This document shows, piece after piece, positions 43,966-53,304 of a stretch of DNA of 64,000 nt (positions within the stretch are counted from its first letter, which is position 1; each line of letters starts with the position of its first letter). The stretch spans positions 6,319,042 to 6,383,041 of the forward strand of contig CM037885.1 in NCBI GenBank assembly GCA_021292165.1. Direction: 5' to 3'. Source of the stretch: Shinisaurus crocodilurus (taxonomy: Eukaryota > Chordata > Lepidosauria > Squamata > Shinisauridae). The notes beneath the pieces are model-generated. The model saw nothing but the letters and a program-made list of their open reading frames with translations, was not told where the DNA came from and searched no databases. Both the position numbers and the translations under genes were made by a program.

Positions 43966-44120
43966 AACAACCCATGGGTTGTTGAGAAGATGAGCGGGAG
44001 CCTGTATTCCCACCACCCGCCTACTCCCGCTGCCATAAACAACCCAGAGACACTTGGGTTGTTTATCATGACCTCCGAACCCTTAAACCACGGTGGATGT
44101 TATGATGTGCAAACCAGGCC
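43966..44120. mobile_element. Foldback MITE (ACCYGGTTYG family), worn
   Basis: Two ACAACCCA(T/G)GG and GGGTTGTTTA words mirror each other. The right end GTGCAAACCAGGCCAT matches the other family members. The left end is not clear. Confidence 0.45.
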
Positions 44121-44141
44121 ATTAGTAAAGCAAGTAGGGTA

Positions 44142-44526
44142 GCCTTCCCCAGCCCGGTGCCCTCCAGATGTTATCTTATCTTACCTTATTTATTTATTTA
44201 TTACATTTATACCCCGCCTTTTTTCCTGCAAGGAACTCAAGGCAGCTTACACATCTTCCTCCTCCTCTCCATTTTATCCTCACAACAACCCTGTGAGGTA
44301 GGTTAGGCCAAGAGGCAGTGACTGGCCCAAAGTCACCCAGTGAGTTTCATCGCCGAGTGGGGAATTGAACCTGGATCTCCCGAGTCCCAGTCCAACACTC
44401 TCACCACTACGCCACACAGGCTCTGTTGTGGACTTCAAATCCTATCAGCCCCTGCCAGCATGGCCAATGGTCAGGAATCCTGGGGGTTGTACTCCAAAAC
44501 ATTTGGAGAGCACCAGGTTGGGGAAA
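44142..44526. mobile_element. Foldback hAT-type MITE split by a SINE
   Basis: Left arm 44142-44170 (CCTTCCCCAGCCCGGTGCCC) and right part 44425-44526 (GGACTTCAAATCC, CCAGCATGGCCAATGGTCAG, AGAGCACCAGGTTGGGGAAA) are one element. The SINE at 44171-44424 sits between them. Confidence 0.75.
44171..44424 (-). mobile_element. tRNA-headed SINE, full length, nested in a MITE
   Basis: The minus strand has the head with 'tgtggcgtagtggtgagagtg' in parts, body CACAGGGTTGTTGTGAGGAT and GCAGGAAAAAAGGCGGGGTA, and an A/T-rich repeated tail (44171-44205). Confidence 0.88.
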
Positions 44527-44529
44527 ACC

Positions 44530-44834
44530 GAAGTGGGACAATTGCTATGAAAGTCACCATGTTTTATTGCCCAGGAATGTATAAGCTACTGAGTTTAGAA
44601 ATCAAAAACAGTATGAAATTTTTTGAATTGATTTTATGAAAGGTCTAAGGAGATGATTGCATCTTCTAAATAGTTGAACTTGAGATCACAAATTGACCTT
44701 ACATTTTAAGTCTTTTTATGGTAGTGTTCTGTTTGTTGGCAATCCTCCCCCCACCCCCACTTCTAGAATTATTTCCTTTTCAATCTTATAAGCCAATAGA
44801 TAAAATCAAATTTTTCCATTGCTAACTTGGAAAA
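44530..44834. other. Unassigned non-coding DNA
   Basis: No recognised element. Confidence 0.3.
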
Positions 44835-44837
44835 GGG

Positions 44838-45045
44838 AATCCAGTGTGCTCGGACTAGGACCAGGAAGACCTAAGTTCAAACCCCCACTCAGTTATGCAG
44901 CCCACTAGGTAACCATGGGCCAGTTACTCACTCTCAACCTAGTGTACCTCACAGGATTGTTGTGAGAATAAAATGGGGCAGGGGAACCATCTATGCTGCT
45001 TTGAACTGTTTGGAGGAAAGGCAGTAGATAAATGCAATAAAGGAA
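44838..45045 (+). mobile_element. tRNA-headed SINE, old copy
   Basis: The plus strand keeps AGTTCAAACCCCCACTCAG (B box region), GGCCAGTTACTCACTCTCAA, 'cacaggattgttgtgag' and a worn body ending AGGCAGTAGATAAATGCAAT. The A box end is mostly lost. Confidence 0.7.
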
Positions 45046-45057
45046 TACAGTGTATAG

Positions 45058-45396
45058 CTGGGGTGCAGAACCTCAGGACTGGGGGCTAAATCTGGCGCTC
45101 TGGAGGTCCCCAGAAGGCCCCACCCTTTCTGGCTCCACCTCATTCCCCATAGTCACCTATTATCTGGTGGTTTCCTGGCTTTTGTGCGTTTTTTTCCCCA
45201 TTCTGAAAGGTTTAGATGCCTCTCTTAAGGCATAATTACTGATAGTAAGGGCTTTAAGCTAAAATATGCTGGTATTTGGGGACGGGGTTGGCCCCGTCCC
45301 TTTTGCTTTCAGCCCACCCACCACTGCAGTGCGGCCCTGAAGACCTTCTCCAAAATGGAATTCAGCCCTCAGGCCAAAAGAGGTTCTGCACCCCTG
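45058..45396. mobile_element. Non-autonomous hAT-like element, 339 bp
   Basis: Left end CTGGGGTGCAGAACCTCAGG and right end CCAAAAGAGGTTCTGCACCC plus CTG are inverted repeats. The outside 8-mers GTGTATAG and GTGTGCAT match only in part, so the duplication is worn or unproven. There is no coding capacity. Confidence 0.6.
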
Positions 45397-45524
45397 GTGT
45401 GCATTGTATTGTGGGGGGAGAAATTAGTATGTGAAATCCTCAACTGTACGTCAAGTGAGAGAGTTCTCTCCTATGTCATGCATGTGACACAAGTGCTGGG
45501 GGAAAGCAGTAGTATAAATAAGAA

Positions 45525-45776
45525 CAGTAATACCTTGGATTGCAAGCATAATTCGTTCTGGAACTGTGCTTGTAATCCAAAACACTCTTATATCAAAGCA
45601 AGTCTCTGGCGGGCGTGAGCGGGGCCGATTTCGGCCCGCTCTGCCCGCTCGAGGCGAGTGGTTACATCCCTACACTACTTGTCTTACAAGACCTTGCTTG
45701 TTTATCAAGTCAAAATGTTTTGCTTGTCTTGCAAAACGCTCTCAGACCAAGTTACTTGCAATCCAAGGGATTACTG
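45525..45776. mobile_element. Tc1/mariner-type MITE, second copy
   Basis: Same ends (CAGTAATACCTTGG, inverse slightly altered: CCAAGGGATTACTG) and same CpG-rich core as the copy at 2055, but reversed. TA follows at 45777; the left TA is altered to AA. Confidence 0.75.
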
Positions 45777-45805
45777 TATACTAAAATAAGTACGGTAGTA
45801 TAAAT

Positions 45806-46055
45806 GAGAGCCAGTGTGGCACAGTGGTGAGAGTGTTGGTCTGGGACTCGGGAGATCCGGGTTCTAGTCCCCGCTCAGCCATGAAAATCACTGGGTGACT
45901 TTGGGCCAGTCACGGTCTCTCAGCCTAACCTACCTCACAGGGTTGTAGTGAGGATAAAATGGAGAGGAGGAGGATTATGTAAGCCGCCTTGGGTTCCTTG
46001 CAGGAGAAAAGGCGGGGTATAAATATAATAAATAAATAAAATAAATAAATAAAAG
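45806..46055 (+). mobile_element. tRNA-headed SINE, full length, best copy
   Basis: The A box TGGCACAGTGG lies at 45817-45827 and the B box GGTTCTAGTCC at 45860-45870, spaced as in a tRNA gene. The body follows (GACTTTGGGCCAGTCACGG, CACAGGGTTGTAGTGAGGAT, GGAGAAAAGGCGGGGTATAA), ending in an AATAAATAAATA tail. It would be transcribed by pol III from its own head and moved by a LINE in trans. Confidence 0.92.
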
Positions 46056-46149
46056 TAACTAAAAACAGACCAAAAACAATATGAAAACTTTGGTTTATTA
46101 ATGAAATTGGCTCTGGATCAACCCAATACAATTGCTTCTGTAAATATTT

Positions 46150-47330
46150 CTGTGCTGTATAAGTCATCATCATCAGGCGATCACTCGTGACCAAGTAAGA
46201 TTGTCTTCCAGGATAAAAATTTACAAAAAGGAGATTTTAAAAGGAGGAAATTCTAAAGAAAATTGTGTAGACTCTAGCGATGGGTCCGTAAGTGACTGTG
46301 GAGGCCAATTCTAGATCCACACAGCTTCCCACAGTGAGGACACAGGTTACCAGATGGAAGATGGTCCTGTAAAGGATTCGTTTGACGTGCTTTTCGCTTA
46401 GCACGTTTCTCCCTTTCACCTTGCACTCGGGCTTCTTCAAAGTCCATAGAACTTTTGTGAATGGCCAACCTCCAGTTAGATCGTTCATGGGCCAGAGTTT
46501 CCCAGTTTTCGATGTTTATATTACATTTTTTTAGATTAGCCTTATGAACATCTTTAAACCTCTTATATTGACCACCGATATTCCGCTTTCCATCCTTGAG
46601 TTGGGAATAAAGTAATTGCTTTGGGAGACGGCAGTCAGGCATTCAAACAACATGACCGGTCCATTGAAGTTGTCATTGAAGGATCATTTTTTCAACGCTA
46701 GTAGTCTTTGCTTCTTCCAGTACACTGACATTTGTTCGCCTATCTTCCCAAGTAATTCGCAGGATTTTCCGGAGGCAATGTTGATGAAATGTTTCAAGGA
46801 GGTGGAAGTGACATTTATAGATAGTCCATGTTTCGCAGGCATACAATGAAGTTGGTAATACAATGGCTTCATAAACCAGTGTTTTGGTCTTCTTACAAAT
46901 ATCCCGATCCTCGAACACTCTTATGTTTCATTCGAGAAAACGTGGTACTTGCGGAGCTCAAACGATGCTGGATTTCACTGTCGATATTAGCTGTAACAGA
47001 AAGATAGCTGCCAAGATAGAGAAAATGATCGACATTTTCCAGTATTGTCCCGCCAAGCTGGATAGAAAGCATCACCAAAGGGTTAGCTTGCACTTGCTGA
47101 TGAAGCACTTTGGTTTTTTTGATGTTAAGTGAGAGACCAAGTTTTTCGTATGCTTCTGCAAAAGCATTTAGGATAGTTTGGAGATCATCCTCTGAATGTG
47201 TGGAGACCACATTGTCATCAGCATACTGAAGTATAAAACCAGGTATAAGACATATAGGCACTGTGGAGGTGAATGAGTTGCTAAGTTCACATTTGTGAGG
47301 GGCGGGGAATTTACATGACAATCTAGCTCT
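46150..47330 (-). mobile_element. RTE-like LINE, 3' part
   Basis: On the minus strand the element runs from inside the reverse transcriptase (near 47330) to a 3' UTR with 'acttggtcacgagtgatcg' and a tail CTGATGATGATGAC (46162-46180). Trinucleotide-like TGA/ATG tails are common in RTE-type LINEs. The 5' end is truncated. The clade is inferred from protein style only. Confidence 0.65.
46274..47321 (-). pseudogene. LINE reverse transcriptase and C-terminal zinc-finger fragment
   Basis: Three frames read in order. 47321-46893 holds the catalytic LQYADDN box, LGLSLNIKKTKVL, DHFLYLGSYL and IQHRLSSAS. 46918-46673 holds TLVYEAIVLPTSLYACETWT, LLETFHQHCLRKIL and ITWEDRRTN. 46642-46274 holds GGQYKRFKDVHKANL, WRLAIHKSS, EKRAKRKARQ and a terminal C2H2 finger (CPHCGKLC, HSHLRTH). 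Together they make the last half of ORF2 of an AP-endonuclease-type LINE. At least two frameshifts separate the pieces, so it is inactive. Confidence 0.8.
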
Positions 47331-47339
47331 CTGTCTGCT

Positions 47340-48400
47340 GACTTAAAAAAAAAAGTTGCATAATTGGCATCAAGAAACCCTGCATTTAGAAATGAGTTAG
47401 TTTTTTTAAAAATGTATGAATGTAGCCGTCAAGGAAATAGCTGCTCCTATTGCTCAAATTGTAGAATGGGTGTCCTAGCTTGACTTAATTAAATAACAGA
47501 TGCATACAATATCTGTGTTCTTTTATTAGTATTTTTTAAGAGCAGTGACACAGCAGCAAGAAATTGAAGTACACAGTTGCATAAGGAGAAATGTGTGTGT
47601 GGGGAAGCAACTTCACTTGCATCAGCTTTATAGAATATGAGTTACAGTTACAACAACCCATCTCAGCCCACTTACCAAATCAGCATAAATGAAATATTCC
47701 CGGTAAACCTTCCACAACCCTACAAATGAAGGGCTCTATGGCCCAGTTAAAGAGTTTTTATTAACACTTACATTGGAACACTTTATCAACTAAGATTCAG
47801 CAATGTTGGTTTGTCTCTCTATTTCTGATGTAATAAACAGCGTGATAAAGCAGAAATTCCAAACATAAAAGCAATTCTGCTTTCACATTTATACCATGAT
47901 GTAGATGGCAAGCTTTATGCTCTTGGGGGGGGAGGGGGGAGAATCAGTTTTATAAATCAGTTGGCACAATAGCTCTCAGATTACACAGTAATTCAGCCTG
48001 GCAATTGAGAAGCAACACTGTTTTCATATTTTTGCTGCCATGCTGTGTGGAGTTACTTACGGTACATAACCGGAGACCTTCAGTTGTGGAAAGAGTAGCT
48101 TGCTTTATATCCACTCCTCCCAATTCCTTCTCCATCCTTACCCTGCTAGGGCATCCACTTTCCTCCCACCCCTCCCTGGCCTTCTTTGACTTTTAACAGC
48201 AGCCCGACAGCAACAAAAAAGCAGTGGAAGAAGCATCATCCACTAAATTTCTATCTGCCAAGCTGCTGGTAAAGGCACAGAGACAGGGCCAGTACTAATG
48301 CTGCGCCCCTGGTTTGGAGTATTCCTTTCTGCGTATTGCTCAACTCTTTGACTTTCTGTTAGTAATGGGAAAGTGAAACACCTGCCAAGCAAACATTTAC
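47340..48400. other. Unassigned non-coding DNA
   Basis: No recognised gene or element; a G-tract lies at 47923-47938. Confidence 0.3.
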
Positions 48401-48404
48401 ATCT

Positions 48405-48530
48405 TTACGATTTGTTTATTAATTTTCTTTCTACAGAGAACTTCAAAGCAACGTAGAAAAACAAAAACAACACAACACAATAAGACTGACCCATTAAATC
48501 AGAACAATAATATCAGAAACACTCATAGTG
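48405..48530 (-). mobile_element. LINE 3' tail fragment
   Basis: On the minus strand: TTGCTTTGAAGTTCTCTGTA and an AT-rich tail. The family is not certain. Confidence 0.35.
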
Positions 48531-48744
48531 TAGTTAACTGTGCTTGCAGGTGGAGCGCTGAAGGGATGCTTAAGGAGAATCACTTACAGATATACCTGGT
48601 AAAGAGGAGCAGGTCCTCCCACACTTTTTCTGAGCTCTCTGCAACTGTCCTTGACCACACTTTTGCCTCTGCCACCTAGTCCTTGAAGGAGGCAGGGACT
48701 GAGGGTTCTAGAAAAGGTGTGAGCTTTCTGTCTTGCTCTATCTA

Positions 48745-50150
48745 TCGTATTTATTTATATCCTGCCTTTCCACCAAAAATGATGTTCACACAGCTAACAA
48801 TAAAATACAGATTTAAAACAAAATCTTAATTAAAACATAAAAACAGATCCATTAAAACACAATTTAAACACGCAACAATAAAAGATATAGACAGCACCTA
48901 ACCAATTTTTTTTAAAAAAAACTCTTCAGCAACAGTCCAGCTTACATGCAAAAGCCTGCCAGAATAAAAAAACATTTTCCTGCCGGTGGAAGGATACAAG
49001 AGAGGGAACCAATCCAGCCTCCCTCAGCAGGGAGTCCCAGAGCCTGGGAGTAGCCTCCAAGAAGACCCTCTCTTGCATCCCCACCAAACATGCCTCTGAT
49101 GGTGGCAGTACCAAGAGAGGGGCCTCCCTTGAAGAGCTTAAAATCCAGGCAAGCTCATATGGGAGAAGGTGGTCTTTCAGGTAGCCTGATCCAAAGTCAT
49201 ATAGAACTTTATAGCCCATTATCAGCACATAATCAGTACCTGGAAACAGGCTGGTAGCCAGTGAAGCTGTTGGAACAAGAGAGTCATGTACTCCCTGTAA
49301 TTAGCCCTGGTCAACAGTCTGGCTGCAGCATTCTGGACCAGCTGAAGTTTCAGAACATTTTTTTCAAAGGCAGCCTCACACAGAGTACATTATAATAGTC
49401 CATATGGGATGTAACTAAGGCATGTTTGACCATGGTGATCAGACATAAGTAGGATTGTGCGCAATTGGCGCACAAGCCTTGGCTGTGCAAGCACACTCCT
49501 GGCCACCGCCGAAACCTGGGCATAAAATATACATGAAACCATTCTGCACAGGTTGAATCCCTATTCCCTGATCTGTCTTGTAGCTAACCTGGAGCACCTC
49601 TGTCTTGTCTGGATTAAGCTTTAATTTGTTCCCCCTCATCCAGTCTATTACTGAGAACAGTCATTGATTTAGAACTAGAACAGCTTCCTTGAATTTAGAT
49701 GGAAAGGAGAGATAGAGTGTCATCAGCATACTGATGGCCTCATACCCCAAAACTCTGGACAATCTCTCCTAGCGGTTTCATGTATATTTTAAATAGCATG
49801 GGGGATAAGATGGAACCCTGAGGGACACCACAGGCCATTGGCCATGGAATCGAACAGGAATACCCCAGCACCACCTTCTGAAATAGTCCCTCCAAGAAGA
49901 ACTGCAGCCACCATAGAACTGTACCTCCAACTGTACCTCCAAGTCCCATCCCAGACAAACACCTCAGAAAGATACCGTGGCTAATGGTATCGAAAGCCAC
50001 TGAGAGGTCCAGCAGAACCAACAGGGGCATACTCCCCCTGTCCAGCTCCTGGTGCAGTTTGTCCACCAAAGCAGTCTTTGGTCCATAACTAGGCCTGAAG
50101 CCAGATTGAAATGGATCTAGATAATTCATCTGATCCACTTTTTAAAAAAG
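48745..50150 (-). mobile_element. L2 LINE, 3' half, best copy
   Basis: The minus strand has the reverse transcriptase (from about 50138), YADD box (49719-49733), KLNPDKTEVLQVSYK (49590-49635), the post-RT region with LQQLHWLPA-like words, and a 3' UTR ending near 48745 in GGCAGGATATAAATAAATAC. The copies at 8060, 17410, 30835 and 36290 are other pieces of the same clade. Confidence 0.85.
49719..50138 (-). pseudogene. L2 reverse transcriptase fragment
   Basis: The 132-residue frame contains the fingers/palm motifs YLDPFQSGFRPSYG, LDLSVAFDTISHGI (first catalytic Asp), GGTVLWWLQFFLEG and GVPQGSILSPMLF. It stops at a TGA just before GHQYADDT (49719-49733), the second catalytic motif, which remains intact after the stop. 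The enzyme copies L2 RNA into DNA at the nicked target. A single nonsense change here separates the two catalytic motifs. A small duplicated GGTV (gtacctccaact twice) also marks it as a damaged copy. Confidence 0.88.
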
Positions 50151-50478
50151 TAGAAATACCCATGGTCCATCTGTGTGTGTTAAAATTACAAAGCAAGAAT
50201 GTATACTCCAGAATCTCCTTAAGAGTACCAGCATAACTAATCTATTTTTATTCATACTGAATGTGCGTCCTTGCTTAAGATCAGCCATGGGATCCACACC
50301 CAAAATGGTAAAGAAATTAAACCTTTCAGCCATATGTGAGTAATCCACAATCTAGTTGCAAAATATCTTGAGTTCATGTCTGGTGCTTCTGCTATTCTTA
50401 GTTGTAGTTACACTCCTAGCACCCCATGTTTGTAAGATGTAAATGTTGGGAAAGATAGTTGTGCTTGAGTATACAGGC
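50151..50478. other. Unassigned non-coding DNA
   Basis: Immediately 5' of the truncated L2 copy; nothing recognised. Confidence 0.3.
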
Positions 50479-50479
50479 C

Positions 50480-50642
50480 TGTGGCTTATGCTGGCTCAGC
50501 TTGTCTGAGCGTGGAAAGCTAAGCAGGGTCAGGCCTGGTTATTACTTGGATGGGAGGCCCCTCTAGTTTCCTGCATTGAGCAGGGGGTTGGACTCGATAG
50601 CCTTGTAGACTCCTTCCAACTCTATGATCTATGAAATCTATG
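50480..50642 (+). mobile_element. 5S rRNA-headed SINE with CR1-like tail, copy E
   Basis: Same order as copy D. A short deletion follows the C box (GATGGGAGGCCCCTCTAG). The tail end keeps the tandem TATGATCTATGAAATCTATG. Confidence 0.92.
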
Positions 50643-50714
50643 CTTCAGTGTGGTGCTTTTATGCGTGCGCGCACACACCTCACTGAAATGTTTTGGTAGG
50701 AGATTTAGGTCAGA

Positions 50715-51085
50715 CAAAAGAAAATACTTGACACAAACAGATAATATATGGAATTCGCTACCAACAAGTCGTGGTGATGTCCGCTAAGTTAGATGGCTTT
50801 AAAAGGGGATTCAGCAAGTTCATAAGGGTAGGTCTATAAATAGCTTTTAAAGATGAAGTCTATGTAAAGCTTCCATGTTCAGAGGCTGAATACTGAATAC
50901 TAGCTGAATACTACCACTGAATACTAGCTGCAGGAAGAGCAGCAGCAGTGGAGACCTATTGCCTTCATATATTTCTTGTAGGCTTCCCAGAGGTATCACT
51001 TGACCACTCAGTTGGCCATCAGTTGGGGAAAATGCTGGAGTAGATGGACCTTTTGGTCTTGACACAACATGGCTCTTCTTGTGTT
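50715..51085 (+). mobile_element. CR1 LINE 3' fragment
   Basis: The plus strand has TATGGAATTCGCTACCAACA, TTAGATGGCTTTAAAAGGGG, TCAGCAAGTTCATAAGGG and GGAGTAGATGGACCTTTTGG, ending GGCTCTTCTTGTGTTTTCTT. The middle (50880-50930) contains a local 'gaatactagctgaatacta' duplication. It follows copy E of the 5S-CR1 SINE. Confidence 0.75.
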
Positions 51086-51089
51086 TTCT

Positions 51090-52850
51090 TCCTTCTTGAC
51101 TAAATCTATTGCCACCTTCCCCTGTGGTTACTGGTCTTCCATGTAATGAAACCAACTGCTTCAGTTTCAAGGTTGGACATATTCAGAGGGGGATAACTTT
51201 GTGATATATAAAAATGCCTGTTATGTGCTCATGAATAAGACTAGGATCAGCTTTACCATTGGATAACCATTTGTATGGGGGTCGTATTACCCAACATTGG
51301 ACTGGGTGGGGTGTGTTCTGTTCAGAAAGAAGAGGAAACAAAGAGCGGGCCGCAGATAAGATGTTCTAGGGAGGAAAAGAAAGTTCAGGCTATAAACAAA
51401 GAGATTCATGTGGCAGCAGGCTAGGACTAGGCAACATGATGCTCTCCAGATGTTTTGGACTACAGCTCCCAAGGATTTGGGGAGTTGTGGATGAAAGCAT
51501 CTGGAAGGCACCAAGTTGCCTAATCCTGGACTATACAATAGTCTTTGAGTTCCTGCTGATGTTTGAATGGGGGAGCATCTACAGCAAATCCAAAGAACTA
51601 CCTTAGGCACACCAAGAGGCTGTGATACATGCCCAGTGGGTATTTTGTCTTCCCCCACACCACCTTTCAACAGCAGACCTCCATGCCACACCACAAACTG
51701 TTTTTGAAACTTGCCTCAAGACACCTTACATGTCATACGGGAGGCTGGTGTTTTTGATAAATGAAATTCAAAAGACACTGTTAGTGGGTGAAACTAGTTG
51801 CATAATTCTTCTGAATACTGGCTGCAACTCATAGAGGGTCTTGCAAGAAAGGGGTGACAGGACCATAGAAGAGAAGGGTGAGTTGGGTGTTAAACACTCG
51901 TTCTAGGGAGTGTTTGGGTAAGTAGGTATGGCTGGCTCACAGGTATTCTTCTGGGAATTGAGTTTGGGGGAGAAGCTTAGCAGTGATGCCAGGAAGAACA
52001 AAGTTATAGGGCCAGACTGGAGCCGCAAGTTGGAGTCACCTGACCAGACCAGAACTAGTGGAGGCTGTCTTGAGTAAGTCTTGCGACCTGGATAAAGTCC
52101 TTTGAGTTTACATGGTAAGCTCCTAATAATACTACTGAAGGGTTAACACCTGCAGGGAACATTGCATTCCTGTTACACACACAGCTGTTGATCTGATTTG
52201 CTGTAATCTAGGAGACATAAACATAAACCAGCTTTTCCCCATTTGGAGTCAGTGGGGCTAAGCTTACTCAAGTGTACCAGGCTGAACACTGTGTGGATTG
52301 CAGCCTCAGGCATAAAATTATTTTTCCCTCCTGGCTTCCAAAGGCGGTTTGTGTTTGTATGCTAATTACCGTGCCGCCTGTTGGCAATCATAGGTGACAT
52401 TTGCCTGTGCAACAAGCTGTTAACTTTCAAGAGATGACACTCTTGGGCTCTACTTACTATCAACATGGAAAGCCATTCCTTAAATGTGTCCTTATGTGTC
52501 CATGTATCCAGTGCATTGTCTTACAGGAAAGCATACAGTGTGCTCTAACTGCAACCTCTAATTATGTTGACAGAAAAATCACCAAGGATTAACTTTCTCT
52601 ACTATTCAAAATAGCAAGGATAAAACGTGAATAGTGTATGCTTTCTAGGATGTACGGAAATGTCAGTTTTGAAGTTAAAGTTTCCAACATTATTTTATTT
52701 GTAATATATATATATATATGTGTGTGTGTGTGATATAGTTATATATCACCCCAAAACCAAGGTTCTTTGAGTATACCAGCAACTAAAATCCATGAGTATA
52801 TGTTGCATGTGCTGCTTGCTGAGCAATGGTCATCATTGCTGACCATTGCG
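51090..52850. other. Mostly unassigned DNA, one MITE
   Basis: A foldback hAT-type MITE occupies about 51426-51532 (GATGCTCTCCAGATGTTTTG on the left, GCATCTGGAAGGCACCAAG on the right). A (TA)n(TG)n run lies at 52707-52732. A worn CCATTGA/TCAATGG-type piece may lie at 52240-52310. Nothing else is recognised. Confidence 0.4.
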
Positions 52851-52855
52851 GAAGG

Positions 52856-53302
52856 ACCATTGATCAGTGGAAGAGCACACATTTTGCATGCTGAAGATCT
52901 CAGGTTCAATCCATGGTATCTCCAGTTAAAAAGTATCAGGTAGGAGATCAGAGATGGGGAGCCTGTGGTCTGCCAGGTGTTGCCGGACTCCAGCTCCCAT
53001 CAGCCCCATCCAGCATGGCACATGATTAGAGATTATGGGAGTTCAACATCTGGAGGGCCACAGGTTTCCTCATCACTGTAATGGGTGATGGGAAGGACCT
53101 TTGCCTAAGATCCTGGAGAGCTCCTAGGTAAACAAATGGGTGCCCTCCAGATGTTTTGGGCTACACCTGGCCATTGGCCATGCTGGCTGGGTCAGATGGG
53201 AATTGTGGTCAAACTCCCACCTGACCCAGCTCCCATCTGTCCCTAATAGACAGTACTGGGCTAGATGGACAAATAGTCCAATCTGGTATAAGCCAACTTC
53301 CT
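52856..53302 (+). mobile_element. tRNA-Ala-like SINE with two inserted MITEs
   Basis: Head: TGATCAGTGGAAGAGCACAC (A box), TTTTGCATGCTGAAGATC and B box GGTTCAATCCA (52903-52913). The body resumes at GATGGGAAGGACCTTTGCC (53085) and at TACTGGGCTAGATGGAC (53250), ending at ATAAGCCAACTTCCTA. Foldback hAT-type pieces interrupt it at about 52950-53078 and 53140-53235. Confidence 0.75.
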
Positions 53303-53304
53303 AG

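Noticed and set aside
52856..52915. A functional tRNA-Ala gene
   Set aside because: Acceptor stem and several stem pairs are lost and the sequence continues into a SINE body.
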